Source: Isoetes taiwanensis (Eukaryota > Streptophyta > Lycopodiopsida > Isoetales > Isoetaceae). From it: DNA of 64,000 nt. The position numbers and the translations under genes were made by a program. The stretch lies in NCBI GenBank assembly GCA_021234155.1, contig JAJEKV010000070.1:6147311-6211310 (forward strand), read 5' to 3'. The notes below the pieces were generated by a model. The model did no database searches and was not told the origin of the DNA. It was given only the letters and a program-made list of their open reading frames with translations. This document shows positions 46,209 to 57,836 of the stretch, piece by piece (position 1 is the stretch's first letter; each line of letters opens with the position of its first letter).

Positions 46209-47930
46209 TATACAGTTTAATAACTAATTTCTGACAGAAAGAGAAAGAACAGAATGACATAAACGCAAAGTCATGCATTGAATGCAAAACATTAATTAAG
46301 ATTCATCAAAACAGCCAGGTTCACAAACGAGTTATGTTACACTGCGGCAAAAAAATCCTTTCAAATGCTGCTAGATCTTCAAACCCTGTGTAGAATCAGT
46401 AGAAAAAGGGTCGAATCAAGAGAATCGGTGACTAAAACGGCTTGAAATCATCGCTGGAACCGCATGAAGAGCCACTGGAGAAGGCCGTAGACCAAAAGCC
46501 TGCAGCAAAGAAAAAATGTTTACATTCAGGGTTTGAAAGCATAACACGACCGATTTTTACGAAACTAGGTTCCATCCAAAAATTGATCCACAATGCGGAT
46601 GACCCAGAGATAAGCGCTTCCATATAGATGAGAAAGGCTTATGTTGTGTATTCAAGACATGAAGTGGAAATACTTGATCTGGGTGTTTCTCTGCTATTTA
46701 ACAAAGGCCCATCTTCTAACTTTCAATTACACTCTCAGTGAAGATAAATTGGCATGGGGTAAGAGGTTTCTTGATTATTCCGATTATGTTATTTACCCTG
46801 TTTATTACCCTGTTTTGGATAGCAGTTTTAAAATCGTGCAGAATGGGTCTTTCTGCTTGGCTTTCTACCCATCGGAGGAGAAATTTGGAGTATTTGGGGA
46901 AGTTGCAGGACTTCCGGTGGTGATGTTATGGGATTCTGGTGCTACTGTAGGCTGGGGTTCAACATTTGTTCTCGATTCAACTGGAACCGTCGTACTGCGG
47001 AATGATTCAAATCAAAAGGTTTGGTCTAGTGGACCGGGTATAGAAAGGTTGGAGATGGAATGGAAAGGTAATTTGGTGTTGTATGACGGGAACGAGACTG
47101 CAGTATGGCAAAGCATACATCATCCTTCATCAGATGTTGTATTTTTGGGTCAGAACTTTACCAAGCTTTCGAAGGGAGATTCTAGTGTTGTGATCGAGAA
47201 TGGTAACTTAACTGTGAAGCAAGGCAATAAAACTTTATACACGAATGACACTGGGGGGGTGTGACTGCTGGGCTAAGACTGCAGCGGTATGTATTGGGCT
47301 TAACCAGTTTCAACTCCAGCGATTTCTTACCAGTTTCTTATGCAGACGATAACGATTTCATGTGCATAAGCCTCCAGGAGGACGGCTCCCTCAACGTTTA
47401 TTCTCTTGTCATTGTCAATGGCAGCTGGACAAAAAACTCCCGATGTTTTGAAGGTTACTATTTTACCACATGTCAGTATCCTTTCGCTCAAGATCATCAT
47501 GTCTTGAGCTTCACAGACACAGGCCCAAGCTTAATTGGTATACTTGTCTCTCTCCTCATCATGATTTACTCAGAAGTAAGGTCCTCCTTTTATACAAATT
47601 CTCACCACCACATTTTGCTTCACATGCTTTTGCTTGCCTCTGTTGCTGCCATATTATTCTCGTCTTTATTAGCAATTATTCGCCTTTTTGATCAATTTCA
47701 GTTTTATGCACATTTATTTGCCATCATCTCTATAGATATGATCATTCTGCAAGTATCGGTTAGGGGAATCCTCCACTTTCTTGTTATAAATTCTCCTCTT
47801 AGAAGGAGGCTCCTGTTTATATTGATGGCACTACCCCTCATCATAATCTTCCTTGGATGCGCTGCATTTGTTGGCTGGCTTCTGAGTCCTACATCTAAGC
47901 ACGATTTACCGACGATTTACACCTACATTC

Positions 47931-48392
47931 GGACCGCCGTATTTAGAGTCCGGGATGTGGTATTTCCGGACATTTTTGGGGGTATTTCCGGCCACCCGTT
48001 ATCAGCCACTGTAACTTCACAGTTTCAAGCCCAGAATCAACTGTTTTGGGGCATTTTTTGATCAATCCGGCTCTATCTGGGCTCAAATCACTTCCTCTCT
48101 TCATCAAACTAACGTTAAAGAGGCAAATAAAGTGATTAGAAGGGCTTTTGAAGCAGTTCAAGCCGTCCACGGAGCTGCAAGAACGATCTGACCAAAGATT
48201 TCAGCTCCGCCGCACAGTTTCGCGCTTGGTTTTTGGCCAGAAATACCACTTTTTGGCCGGAAATACCACCCTTTTTGGCCGGAAATACCACTTTTTTTGG
48301 CCGGAAATACCACTTGGCTGATAACGGATGTCCAGAAATACCACCAAGAAAGTCCGGAAATACCACATCCAGGACTCTAAATACGGACGTCC
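47931..48392. mobile_element. 462-bp Mutator-like MITE, 9-bp target duplication
   Basis: Terminal inverted repeats of about 75 bp (GGACCGCCGTATTTAGAG at the left, its near complement at the right) are flanked by CCTACATTC at 47,922-47,930 and 48,393-48,401. Four copies of a CCGGAAATACCACTTTTTGG-like unit lie inside at about 48,235-48,315. It interrupts the membrane-region exon of the receptor kinase. Confidence 0.9.
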
Positions 48393-48430
48393 CCTACATT
48401 CTGCGTTTCGGATTCTGCGTTTTAGTGTAA

Positions 48431-49846
48431 GTGTTGGACCCAGCCCTAGATCCAACGGCTCAGATCTTGGGCTGCAGATCTAACGGCCGTGGAAAAAAAA
48501 AAAAAAGAGGAAAAAAAATGCTTCCTTCTTCGTCGTGGTCATGTCTGGTTAAAAATCGGAGGGCACAGACCTGCAGTATGGCGATGGCTCCACTATGGAT
48601 GGCTGAGGGTTTTGGATTTAACCTATTTCTTGGTTTGAGAATCCAGCTCATTGATGCACACAAAGTCCTAATACATGAAGGCTTTGTTTTTCAGCTTTTA
48701 CATGGAGCCGGAGTTCCATCCTGATGTATTCTGGACTTGGCTTTATACTACAGAAGTGTTGTTTCCATTGGACAAAGTGACAGTTTGATTCTTTCAGAAC
48801 AAAGGTAAAAGCTTTGTTTATACTTCATTCATTCTCTGTTGCAATAAGCCTCTCTATTGCCGGATTACTCTAGCTTTTCACGTTTCCGTAATTTCTGTTA
48901 ATGATGATTCACACAGGCATTTTAGTTTTTGAGGAGCTATCTGGGACATGGTTTTACTGCTTTCCAGGTGATTGCTACTGCAAGGTTTCAGAGCATGGTA
49001 TGATGTGTTGTGCTTGCAAGTAAGTTTGTATATGATGATCAATGGCTATAAAACCTTAAGTTCATGAGTACTATGTTCGAAAAAACGACCAACGTTGTAT
49101 TTGGCTACTTGCAATGATCTGAAATCTTGCATTATATTCCATTCAACTCTCTCTACACTCTACACAAACAAATCAATTGTCAGTAACAAGTACCAAATTA
49201 AATTATCAAAAGCTTGATACGGCGAACAAGCTGTGAATAATATTTTCTTTCTGCTTCTATGCTGTGAGTGCCATGCTTTGCAAAGCCATTATTGTAGCCA
49301 AGCAAATAGAATCAGTCATTGATCTATGTTGAAATTTCACTCATCTTTTATTATGAAAATTCCACTATAGGCTATAAATCTCAAAGTCTCAAAGCATGCA
49401 TTTGAAAATTTGCATGTTATACAAATAAATAAAAAAAGCTTTGATGGCCACAGTTTTGCACTATATGATGATAACTATATCATTATGGATGGCAAGAGAT
49501 TTTCTCCATTTGATTTTTCATCACCATCACATGCAGAATTGTTTATTATTTATATTTCCATTGTCTGGTGTATCTGTCTGGTGTATTTTAGATGGAGCAA
49601 TTAAAACAGTTTAGATAGTGGGGAAGCAAACAAACAAAAAACAAAATAAACTTTAGTTCACATCTTCAACATTTCACATTGTAATTAGCATCTCTACAAT
49701 CTTATTCAATACTTCTATTCTGTTGTTTCCACTATCTCCCACAATGAACCAAGAGAAATCTCCTAAGATCTCAAAAAAGCAATGAGCATAGACTCAACTT
49801 AGAGGTTCCCAAACTTATGCCCAGCAACGCTGGGCACCGTAACTAG
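48431..49846 (+). mobile_element. Helitron in a receptor-kinase intron (5' end not fixed)
   Basis: The 3' end is clear: hairpin GCCCAGC-AAC-GCTGGGC (49,819-49,835), then CTAG at 49,843-49,846, then host T. The 5' TC should lie shortly after the predicted splice donor (GTAAGT at 48,427). The acceptor ttgcag at 49,871-49,876 follows the element. The inside has no recognised gene. The reading phase across the intron does not match exactly, in keeping with a pseudogene. Confidence 0.6.
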
Positions 49847-50799
49847 TCTTTAATAATATCTTAATCCTAGTTGCAGCAAGGCTTCCCTGTTGGAGCAGAC
49901 ATAATTGTAACAGACGGTGCTTTCCCATTGGTCTAATTGTCGTTGATATTATTCTTGCTGCTGCTACCACAACCTTCAGTAACTATGCATATGATCCTTA
50001 TGGCATGTGGGGTCTCTGGAACAGTTATTACTTCTGTAGCCTGCAATACCTAACCATAGCAATCTCTATTGGCCCTGCTTTGCGCATATCATATGATTCC
50101 AACCTGTTATAGCAAAGTTACAGATGATGCGGAAAAAAATACACGTTTGGCTTCTGTCACGTCTCTTGGGCAAGCCAGAACCTCCAGGCGAGGATGATAT
50201 AACAATATCTTTGTCCAGCTACAGCTATCCAGAGATGGAGGTGGTGACAAATCACTTTGGAAAACAGATTGGCAGAGGTGGCTTTGGTGGAGTATATGAG
50301 GGTGTCCTCTTGGATGGAAGGAAAGTTGCAGTGAAGAAACTGGAAAGCAACAGCCAGGAAGGCAGGAATTTAAATCAGAAATTGAAACTCTAGGCAAATT
50401 GCACCACGTTAACTTGGTCCAGTTATTGGGTTTTTCTGCAGAAGGCACCTACAAGCTTCTCATATATGAGTTCATGTCCAATGGCTCATTAGACAAATGG
50501 ATATTCAATGTTGATTACCTTCTAGATTGGCCACAGAGAATGAAGATTATTCTGGGGACTGCACAAGGCTTAGCATATTTGCATCAAGAATGCAATCCAA
50601 GAATACTCCATTTGGATGTGAAGCCTCAGAACATCTTGCTAGATGAATCTTTTACGGCCAAAGTCGTGGATTTTGGACTGTGCAAGTTGATGCCAGCAGA
50701 TGAAACTTCCTTGATACTCACTAAAATGATGGGTGATACTCACTAAACTTCCTGGATATTTAGCACCCGAATGGGTGAATGGCAGTGTCTCAGAGAAAA

Positions 50800-51120
50800 G
50801 GGTAAAAGCATGTTAGGGTGTACCACTTTTGGAACCTGCAAAAGTACATACACTAGGTACTTCAGAACTGGGTACTTTCTCATTTTTATTTTCAGTAAAA
50901 CTAGTACAAAAGTCCAAAATAAAAGTCAAGGACGCATTAATATTCAAAGTTAAGATAAAGATAATGCTACTGGAGATCAAAATATATATAAAAGTTCTAG
51001 AATGTACCTTTTATTGAGATATTACACAGGTACCCAGTACCCAGTCCTGGGTACCTTTTTAGGTACTTTTTTAGTCACTAAATAATACTTTTTAAGGGAC
51101 ACCCTAACATGCTTTTACCC
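50800..51120 (-). mobile_element. 321-bp MITE, GGGTRAAAGC family, in the kinase domain
   Basis: It starts GGGTAAAAGCATGTTAGG and ends with CCTAACATGCTTTTACCC. The flanks are AAAA at 50,796-50,799 and 51,121-51,124. Removing it with one AAAA joins the kinase codons for SVSEK and SDIYSFG in frame, which proves the borders. Orientation is opposite to the copy at 32,976; internal blocks (CCTAAAAAGGTACCCAG, ACTGGGTACTGGG) are shared in reverse. Confidence 0.93.
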
Positions 51121-51451
51121 AAAAGTGACATTTACAGCTTTGGAATTGTGGTGCTCGAGGTTGTTAGTGGTCGTAGAAGTTATTCAAGTATGGTGATGAG
51201 TGAAGAAATATGTTTCTTGAATTGGGCATCTCAAAGATGTGAGGACGGAACTCTCCTTGATTCCAGATTAGCAAAAGACGATTATGATGCAATGGAATTA
51301 AAAAGGGTAATAGATGTGGCATTTTGCTGTGCTTGCCAAGATGCTAATATGCGTCCCTCCATGAACATGGTTGTAAAGATGCTGGAGGGTAATAGTGAGT
51401 ACACATTACCTCTAGAACGAGGGTCGTATCCCATAAATCAACAATCCTCAT

Positions 51452-51562
51452 TTTACTCCATTGGTGAAGAATGGTCTCAAGAAGAAGTTCCTTTGGGATA
51501 GTCGGACCTTACTCCATTGGTGAAGAATGGTCTCAAAAAGAAGTTCCTTTGAGATAGTTGGA
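51452..51562 (+). repeat. duplication across the receptor-kinase stop codon
   Basis: TTACTCCATTGGTGAAGAATGGTCTCAA occurs twice, before and after the stop, with AGAAGTTCCTTTG(G/A)GATAGT. From 51,563 to 52,459 I see no gene; a TATA-less AT-rich spacer with short frames only. Confidence 0.85.
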
Positions 51563-52459
51563 CTTATGTTTGCAGTATATGCTCCATTACATATAGTATT
51601 TTCCTACTTGTTGCACTGTATTATATAGTTGTACGATATTTTAAGATGTGAATCATGTGATATAAAAAGGGAGGCAAAAGATACACCTAAAGGGATCGTT
51701 ATCTTGGTAAACTTTTGTTTTTCGAGTTTGAAACTGGATTTTGTTTGATTCTAACATACATTGCAAATTTTAGTTTATGCAATAAAGATTATTTCAAGAA
51801 TCTACAATTGTTTCATTGTCCTACTCTACCGACTGAGTTTATGCTATGACCAAGATGGCTTAAGTGATGGCTGGCCAGTATCATTTAGTATATTCAAAAG
51901 CAAGAAGAAGCAGGAGTGCCATAGTTGATGTATAGTTGATGTATGTATATATTAGAGGTCGAAATGGTTGTAGGTATAGAAAGCCCTTCCCTTGTCTCTA
52001 CTTACCATTTGTAATAGTGGTGCTCATGCCTCTTCACCGTAGGCATTTGAAGATTTGCATCAATCGGTAGGTTTTGGCAAAGATGGTAGTGTGCCGTAGT
52101 TTGATTTGATATTTATGTTCTTATTCTATGTTGTGACCCCTTGCATCTTTACTTTTATAGGTCGAGCTTATATTATGATATTATGTCCTTCTAGACAGAT
52201 TGTTTATCCTGGATACAAAGAAGGCTTGGCTAGGTTTTGCTTTTCAAGTATAGAAAGCCAGATTCAAAAGAATTTAAAAGTCAGTTACATGGAACAAAAT
52301 AATCCTAGCTCCAAATTTGAATTCAATTGCAGTAAAGAAGTTAACAAAGACAGTGGACCTTGACTGCCCTATACTATGCATTGCCAGAACATGGTTATGA
52401 CACTGAGCTTTGAGCTGCAGATCAAGCGGATGATAGTATTGACTCATATAGCCAATTTC

Positions 52460-53190
52460 TTTTTTTTTTTTTTTTTTTTGAAGGCTAGAAGGAGAAATAT
52501 ATTAATACATCAAGAATTTACAAAGGAAAAAAGGAGAAAAATAGTGCCCCAAAGGAGCTTGAGCTAAAAAGCTCTCATGCTGGGCCATGCCCCCTAATCG
52601 ACCCCTCTGTTTTAGCTCAATTCGTTTAGCCGTTTTCTGACCAATAGCACTTGAAGTATAAAAAGAAACCTTGGATCGAACCTATTCTGTCCAGTGCCTT
52701 GTCATAGTTCCTGCCAGTTTTTCGTACATGAGAGATGGCCATCAGAGATACTGCAGCATTAAAATAGTTCTTGACCTTGGCAATGGAGATCTCCTGACCT
52801 CCCAAGGCTATAGTGCAGCGATGCTTCCAGACTGCCCATAGGGCTATGCATATAAGGGTGTAACCAAGTGTGTCCATAGGGGCCATCGCAATTGCAGGCC
52901 ATTGGAGCTGATTCATGTCGATCTGTAACAGAGGTATGACCCATTCCCAAAATTCTCTTACTTTGGGACAAAAAAACATGTGGTGAGTGTTCTCAGAATT
53001 CCCACATTGAAGAGGGCAGAGGGTGTCATCCACAATTCTCCTTTTCAATAGCCACGTTTTAGTGGCTAGTCCACACCTCCAACTAAGCAATATAAACATC
53101 TGGATCTTCCTAGAGCAGTAAGAGGACCAGCATTTTTGCGCTTGCTTAGCAAGCTCCTGCCTTGGGAGATTGATCTGGCCCATTTCCCAG
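52460..53190 (-). pseudogene. LINE 3' end with reverse-transcriptase zinc-binding domain
   Basis: The minus-strand frame of 185 residues (53,183-52,626) ends a plant LINE ORF2. It shows FILLSWRCGLATKTWLLKRR and CPLQCGNSENTHHMFFCP, the pattern of the zf-RVT domain that follows plant LINE reverse transcriptases. Next comes a ~160-bp 3' region, and then the poly(A) tail appears as T's at 52,460-52,480. RT and endonuclease are missing, so the copy is 5'-truncated. The domain may help RNA or DNA binding during insertion. No target duplication was verified. Confidence 0.85.
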
Positions 53191-53450
53191 TCTTAGCCCA
53201 TCAGTATAAGAGTTGTCTCTCTAGAGATGCTGATTGGCATTTTTGCTTCGAGTTGCTTGGATTGGATATCTTAGGTTGACGAGATTTGCAAGCCTTGGTT
53301 GCTAGAGGTACTTGCCTCTTTGTACTTTGCATATATGTAGTGTGTTAAGTCATGATTCCATGATGGCAAATACATGCACTTGATTTTTGACATGTACATT
53401 GCCATTTTCATTTGAAACATATAACTGTTGCTATGGCAATCTTTTACTTA

Positions 53451-53477
53451 CTAGTATGGTGCCCATCGTTGCTGGGC
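53451..53477 (-). mobile_element. Helitron 3' terminus (minus strand)
   Basis: On the minus strand a GCCCAGC-AAC-GATGGGC hairpin is followed by CACCATA and CTAG ending at 53,451, next to host T. The stem has one mismatch. The element should extend to higher coordinates; its 5' end was not found. Confidence 0.6.
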
Positions 53478-53767
53478 ATAGGTTAGAAATTTGTAAATGT
53501 TTTCGCTTCAATGTTCGCATCTATAAGTAACTGTTTGTAGTTCTAAAACCTCTGATGTAGACAAATACTTTCTAGACAAATAAACTTTGCCCAACACATA
53601 TGTCCAAACAAAGCACTCTAACATAAAAGGGGCAAATGAAGATCCATTTGGACATGACACTAATATGAGATATTCAACCTATGAGTTTTGTGTACGCAAT
53701 AGGTACAATTATGGTCTCACATTATGAACATATTAATCTTCTAACAATTCCATTAGGTATTATCGAA

Positions 53768-53990
53768 AGATAGATAGATAGTAGTTTTAACGTCACGCCA
53801 CTAGGTAGCATCCAACTGGACATGTGACCACACACCACACTACATTGCTTGGTTGGGCCCTGCCCCCAACCACCTTACATTGCGTCTGTTGAGATTTGAC
53901 CCCCAACAGTACCGAGTGCGATTCTGGGCGGTCTCGAACTCGAGACCACATTGCTAAGGAACTAGTGTGTTACCACTAGACCAAACGCCC
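53768..53990 (-). mobile_element. tRNA-derived SINE
   Basis: Read on the minus strand it starts TGGGCGTTTGGTCTAGTGGT, which contains an A box. About 45 bp later comes GTCTCGAGTTCGAGACC, the B box of RNA polymerase III. The following unrelated body ends in a short TATC repeat near 53,770-53,785. It is not a functional tRNA: there is no cloverleaf pairing of anticodon and acceptor arms. Confidence 0.72.
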
Positions 53991-54134
53991 ATATTAAAGA
54001 TGTTGAAAATTTTAGGTTTTTCTTTGTGAATGGGGTTTTTAAGGATGTTGAAAAAATTAGGCTCTTTTTCGTTTAATATTTCTCTTAATGCTTGCAGGAA
54101 CGAAAGAGGTTCTTTGAGATGAAATTGTACTTCA

Positions 54135-54970
54135 ATTACCAGAATAGAATAGAATAGAATTATTGTCCCTTGTGCCCTAAGGCCCTTGGACTGATGTAGC
54201 ATGGGCGAGCTCCCTATAGGGCGCTACTAGCACATCATGCTGGTGTCTTGTAGCCTTTTCTGAAGGCTTTTCTTAGTTTCTCTTAGTACCGACACCCTGC
54301 TTTTAATCGGCTTCATGGCCGTGCGGTGGTGCGTCATTGTCAATCAGCTTTTAGCTGAGCGTTTTTGTAGGCTTCCATGTCTTGCCGCTTGGGCGATTCA
54401 TATTATAAGCCCTCTTTCTTTGTGTGCCTCCCAATGCTTGGTCATCATCTCCTGGATTGCATCCGCTAGATCTTTCATTGTGTCTGCCCCTATCATCAGG
54501 GTGTGTACTGGCTGTCACCATCTTATGTTTCTGTACTTGATCCTGATGTCTTTATACGCTGGCCACTCATTGATCAGATGGTTCTCATCCTCTATTTTTT
54601 CCTATGTCACAATATTCTGCATATCCGGTCTTCCCTTTCTATTTTCCTCCATCTGTCTTTTTTAATTCTTAGATCGTGGCTCCCCTTCCTAAATCTCGCC
54701 AAGACGTCTCTCTTTGCCTTCCCTAGCAGTTTGTCTCGGTATATCTGTTGCCATATCTGCCGTTCTGGGTTGAAAACTGCCATAATCCAAGGAGTCTTAG
54801 GTCCATTGTGTTTTTGCAACCATGCTTGTGTAGCCTTGTCGGCCCAGTCTTCGTTCCATTTCCCCTCGTTTACTAGGTCACTCAGGTTTATCCCCATTTC
54901 TCTGGTCCATACCGCTACATCCTTGAACCATCCACTACTCATGATGATGTGTGATTTTGCCGACTCGTTG
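54135..54970 (-). pseudogene. LINE ORF2 3' part and tail, downstream of the CACTA insertion
   Basis: The frame 54,942-54,607 and the frameshifted continuation to about 54,400 encode the end of a LINE ORF2 (NEDWADKATQAWLQKHNG, RKIEREDRICR, then EDENHLINEWPAYKDIRIKY). They differ from the zf-RVT LINEs elsewhere in the window. The 3' end carries an (ATTCT)n tail at about 54,142-54,165 instead of poly(A). The frame continues exactly into 63,853-64,000 when the CACTA element and one TTG are removed. Enzymatic domains lie beyond the window. Confidence 0.7.
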
Positions 54971-54984
54971 CACTACCACCTCAA

Positions 54985-55690
54985 AACTGGGTCCACATGT
55001 TGTTTTTCAGTGTCTTTTTTGCAAAAAAACAACACCAAAAAACTACGTGTTGTTTTTTGTCCGGATTTGCTAGAAATGACGTGTAGTTTTTACCTAAACT
55101 TTTAGACATGTAGTTTTTTTTTTTAAAAGTCTACGCGTAGACTTTTGCCAAAATTATCTACACGTAGGAATTACATGTGTTTCTACATGTTGTTTTTTAA
55201 ACGTGGATGTAGTTTTCAAGTGTTGCTTTCCTAAAAAATAGACATGTGGTTCTTAATAAAACTTGAAGGTCCACATGTTGTTTTTTACTGTTGTTTTGCA
55301 AAAAAAACAATGCTAAAAAACCACATGTGGTTCTTAATAAAACCCGAAGATCCACATGTTGTTTTTAACTGTTGTTTTGCAAAGAAAAATAACGCCAAAA
55401 AACCACGTATAGATTTTTGTCCGATTTTGCTAGAAACTATATGTAATTTTTAGTAAAAGTGTAGTTTTTGTATGTTGCTTTTAAAAACTAACTATAGTTT
55501 TCAAGTGTTGTTTTCCTCAAAAGTAGACATGTGGTTTTTTCATAAAACTTAAACGGCCTACATGTGGTCTTTGATAAATTAGTTGTGGTTTCGGAGTGTT
55601 GTTTTTTCCTCAATATACTATATAGTCAATAGAACATCGACACGCCATGTTTTTAAAGTAGCAGTTGTTTTTAGTGTTGTTTTTGCAAAG
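54985..55690. repeat. left subterminal repeats of the CACTA element
   Basis: Many copies of CCACATGTTGTTTTT, ACATGTGGTT and TGTAGTTTTT in both orientations occur here. Such clusters are the usual transposase-binding zones of CACTA elements. A similar set fills 62,500-63,830. Confidence 0.85.
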
Positions 55691-56027
55691 AAATGAGAAA
55701 ACCACATATGGCCTTCCTCTTTATTATTTAAAAAAAGCCATTTGGGAATCGAACCCAACTAAGTCCATTCTGGCAAAATATAACAATCTTAAGAAAATTC
55801 TTAAACTAACATTATTTGTAGATACTATTCCAAGCAAGGTTTCAGCCTGGTCTCAAAGGTTCAAAACAAGGACATTATTATCCCAATTCAACAAGCAGCA
55901 TAGTTTTGCTAATGATTAATCAAGATGACATAAAACGGATATAAAGAGGCTGCTTAGGTGGGTGTAACTGCCATTCTTCTTGCTTTATCCATAGAAAAAA
56001 TGGGAAAAATGCTTTATTTTCACAATC

Positions 56028-56140
56028 AATGCAAATATTGTTCCAGCAATGCAAATGCAATGCAAGAGCAATGCAAAATGCAAATTCAAAAGCAATGCAA
56101 AATGCAAAATGCAAAATTCAAAAGCAATGCAAATGCAAGA
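56028..56140 (+). repeat. AATGCAA short tandem repeat
   Basis: About a dozen AATGCAA-based units, some with AGAGC or TTCAAAAGC between them. Confidence 0.9.
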
Positions 56141-56865
56141 GCATTAAATTTTTACAAGATTTAGACACTATGACAGCTCAAGCTTCTCCTTTACAAATCT
56201 CTGCTGCTGCAGATACACAGGTCGATGCAACACCTTCTGCAATTGCAAAGACAAAAATCAGATCCAAATAGGGATGTAACAAATCTGGGATGTATTAAAA
56301 GAAAAACAGAAAACTTTGAAATTACCAAAATCTGATGAATAAGAGCAATGAAACTTTGAAAGCAATCTAAAGCATCTTTGCCAGAAATCGCAGTTAGCAT
56401 CTAAAGCGTTTTACCTGGCATCTAAAGCAAAGAGTAGCGAATCACAGAAGTACAGAAATCACAGAAGCATCTAAAGCAAAGAGTTTTTACCTGAAATCAC
56501 AGAAGCATTTGAAGCAAAGAGTAGCGCAGAAAGGCTCGAGTTAATCGATGAAGCAGAAGAAGAAGACAAGCTGCTGCTAAGGGCATCGGTGATGCTGCTG
56601 GGATGGCCGGATCTGCTATCAGATTTTATCAGGACCTTCAGAAGCCTAAACCTCCCAGCAGCGATTCTACCAGCAGGGGCTCTTCTGGGTCGAAATACCC
56701 AAATCGAAGCATCTTGACAGGCCGCTTTTGGTCCAATTAGAACGTCATACATTTGTCCCAATTACAGCGTCATCAGCGCTTTTGATCCTTGCCAAGCACA
56801 TTTTTTGAGCACGGCTTTTCGGATCGAAGCTTTTTGGGAATAAAAAATTGAGCAGATTTTAAAAA

Positions 56866-57207
56866 ATGAGCTCGATTCCTGAAGATTTCCGATGTCCAAT
56901 CTCTCTGGAGCTTATGGCGGACCCTGTTATTTTAGCTACAGGTCAGACGTATGATCGTCCTTCTATACAGAGATGGCTTGATGCAGGGCATAGGACTTGT
57001 CCGAAAACATATCAGGAGCTGCAGGACACGAGGCTTATCCCAAACTATGCATTGAGAAGTCTGATAAGTCAGTGGGCAGAAGCACATGGGGTTGAGATTA
57101 AAAAACGCAGCGTTCAGAAGCAGCGATTCAGCGGTTCAGCAGCGACCAACCAGCAGAGATTCTCCCAGCTCCTCCGGTGCTACCAAATCCTAAGCAGCTC
57201 CTCCTAA
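56866..57207 (+). CDS. U-box domain protein, truncated (PUB type)
   Basis: U-box proteins are E3 ubiquitin ligases that bind an E2 enzyme. The start is the Met at 56,866, followed directly by [47 protein letters not shown] and [13 protein letters not shown]: a complete, undamaged U-box of about 75 residues. The frame then runs through a basic, Gln/Ser-rich tail and stops at 57,207 (113 residues). Full-length plant relatives have several hundred residues including ARM repeats, all absent here. It lies inside the CACTA element, so it is best seen as a captured gene fragment that still has an open frame. The upstream GC-richer sequence (56,500-56,860), with a Ser-rich minus-strand frame, could be its promoter region or part of the same capture. 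Confidence 0.75.
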   Translation: MSSIPEDFRCPISLELMADPVILATGQTYDRPSIQRWLDAGHRTCPKTYQELQDTRLIPNYALRSLISQWAEAHGVEIKKRSVQKQRFSGSAATNQQRFSQLLRCYQILSSSS

Positions 57208-57597
57208 GCTCCTCCGGTCCTAAGCAGCGAAGGCGGGAAGGCGGCAGAGCAGCGCAGGCGGGAAGGCAGGAAAATAAATAGAAGTCCGTCTTGGCCAATA
57301 GGATCATCAGGCCGAGATCGAAATCTGGGCCGTCCATTTTTGTTCATCTCAGCCATTGAAATACGTGCTTCACATATAAATATTTAAATTGAGGGACCTT
57401 CATCTTTATACCCTTCAGCACAAATTAATTTGTTTCCCATTTAAACAATATCAACCCTCATTAATTTGATGGTTATCTTAAATAATAGTGATATTTTAAC
57501 AATGCATTCGCCCTAGTTTCGCAATACGACAACAATAATAATAGCACTTAGACAATGCATATAAGGGGTAGATAATGCCCTGGCTAGAGGGCGTTAT

Positions 57598-57705
57598 GGG
57601 AATAAAATTCAAAGGCAATATGGCCATGGCCAAAATGGCGAGGGCGTGCGGGCGCACGCCCGAGGCATTTTGGCCATGGCCATATTGCCCGAGAATTTTA
57701 TTCCC
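57598..57705. repeat. 108-bp near-perfect hairpin
   Basis: The arms pair from GGGAATAAAATTC at the outside through GGCAATATGGCCATGGCC to GGGCGTGC, around a 4-base GGGC tip. Mismatches occur only at AAA/CGA and one or two further positions. GGCCATGGCC inside each arm is itself palindromic. Confidence 0.92.
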
Positions 57706-57711
57706 ATTAGC

Positions 57712-57836
57712 GCTCGAGGGTGTTATGAGCCTTACCCGAGGGTGTTATGAGCCTTATCCGAGGGTGTTATGAGCCTTCGTGATAACGCCCTAAGGCGTTA
57801 TGAGCCTTCGTGATAATGCCCTAGGGCGTTATGACT
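57712..57836 (+). repeat. ~22-bp GAGGGTGTTATGAGCCTTAYCC tandem repeat
   Basis: Three clear units at 57,715-57,780 are followed by two longer units with CGTGATAACGCCCTAAGGCGTTATGAGCC. The GGGCGTTATG motif also occurs left of the hairpin at about 57,589. Confidence 0.88.

Larger units (their letters stand above)
46641..51501 (+). pseudogene. bulb-type lectin receptor-like kinase with multi-pass membrane region
   Basis: Receptor kinases sense signals outside the cell and phosphorylate targets inside. A signal peptide (MKWKYLIWVFLCYL) precedes a bulb-lectin domain to about 47,255 (WSSGPG, GNLVLYDG, VWQSIHHPSSD). Hydrophobic segments follow at about 47,530-47,580, 47,605-47,680, 47,705-47,790, 47,810-47,890, 49,930-49,990 and 50,020-50,080: five or six, where plant RLKs normally have one. 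The kinase from 50,210 shows GRGGFGGVYEG, VAVKKL, HLDVKPQNILLD (no Arg before Asp), DFGL, LAPEW and SDIYSFG. Lesions: a one-base change in a G7 run (47,250), frameshifts near 50,100, 50,165 and 50,370, a small duplication at 50,735, MITEs at 47,931 and 50,800, and a Helitron in the intron. The stop is at 51,501. Confidence 0.82.

Noticed and set aside
53930-53990. Functional tRNA gene on the minus strand
   Set aside because: A and B boxes are present, but the arms do not fold into a cloverleaf and an unrelated body follows; a SINE fits better.
57598-57705. Hairpin as a transcription terminator or a canonical microRNA precursor
   Set aside because: A nuclear plant gene would not use such a terminator, and the nested palindromes and flanking repeats suggest a foldback element.
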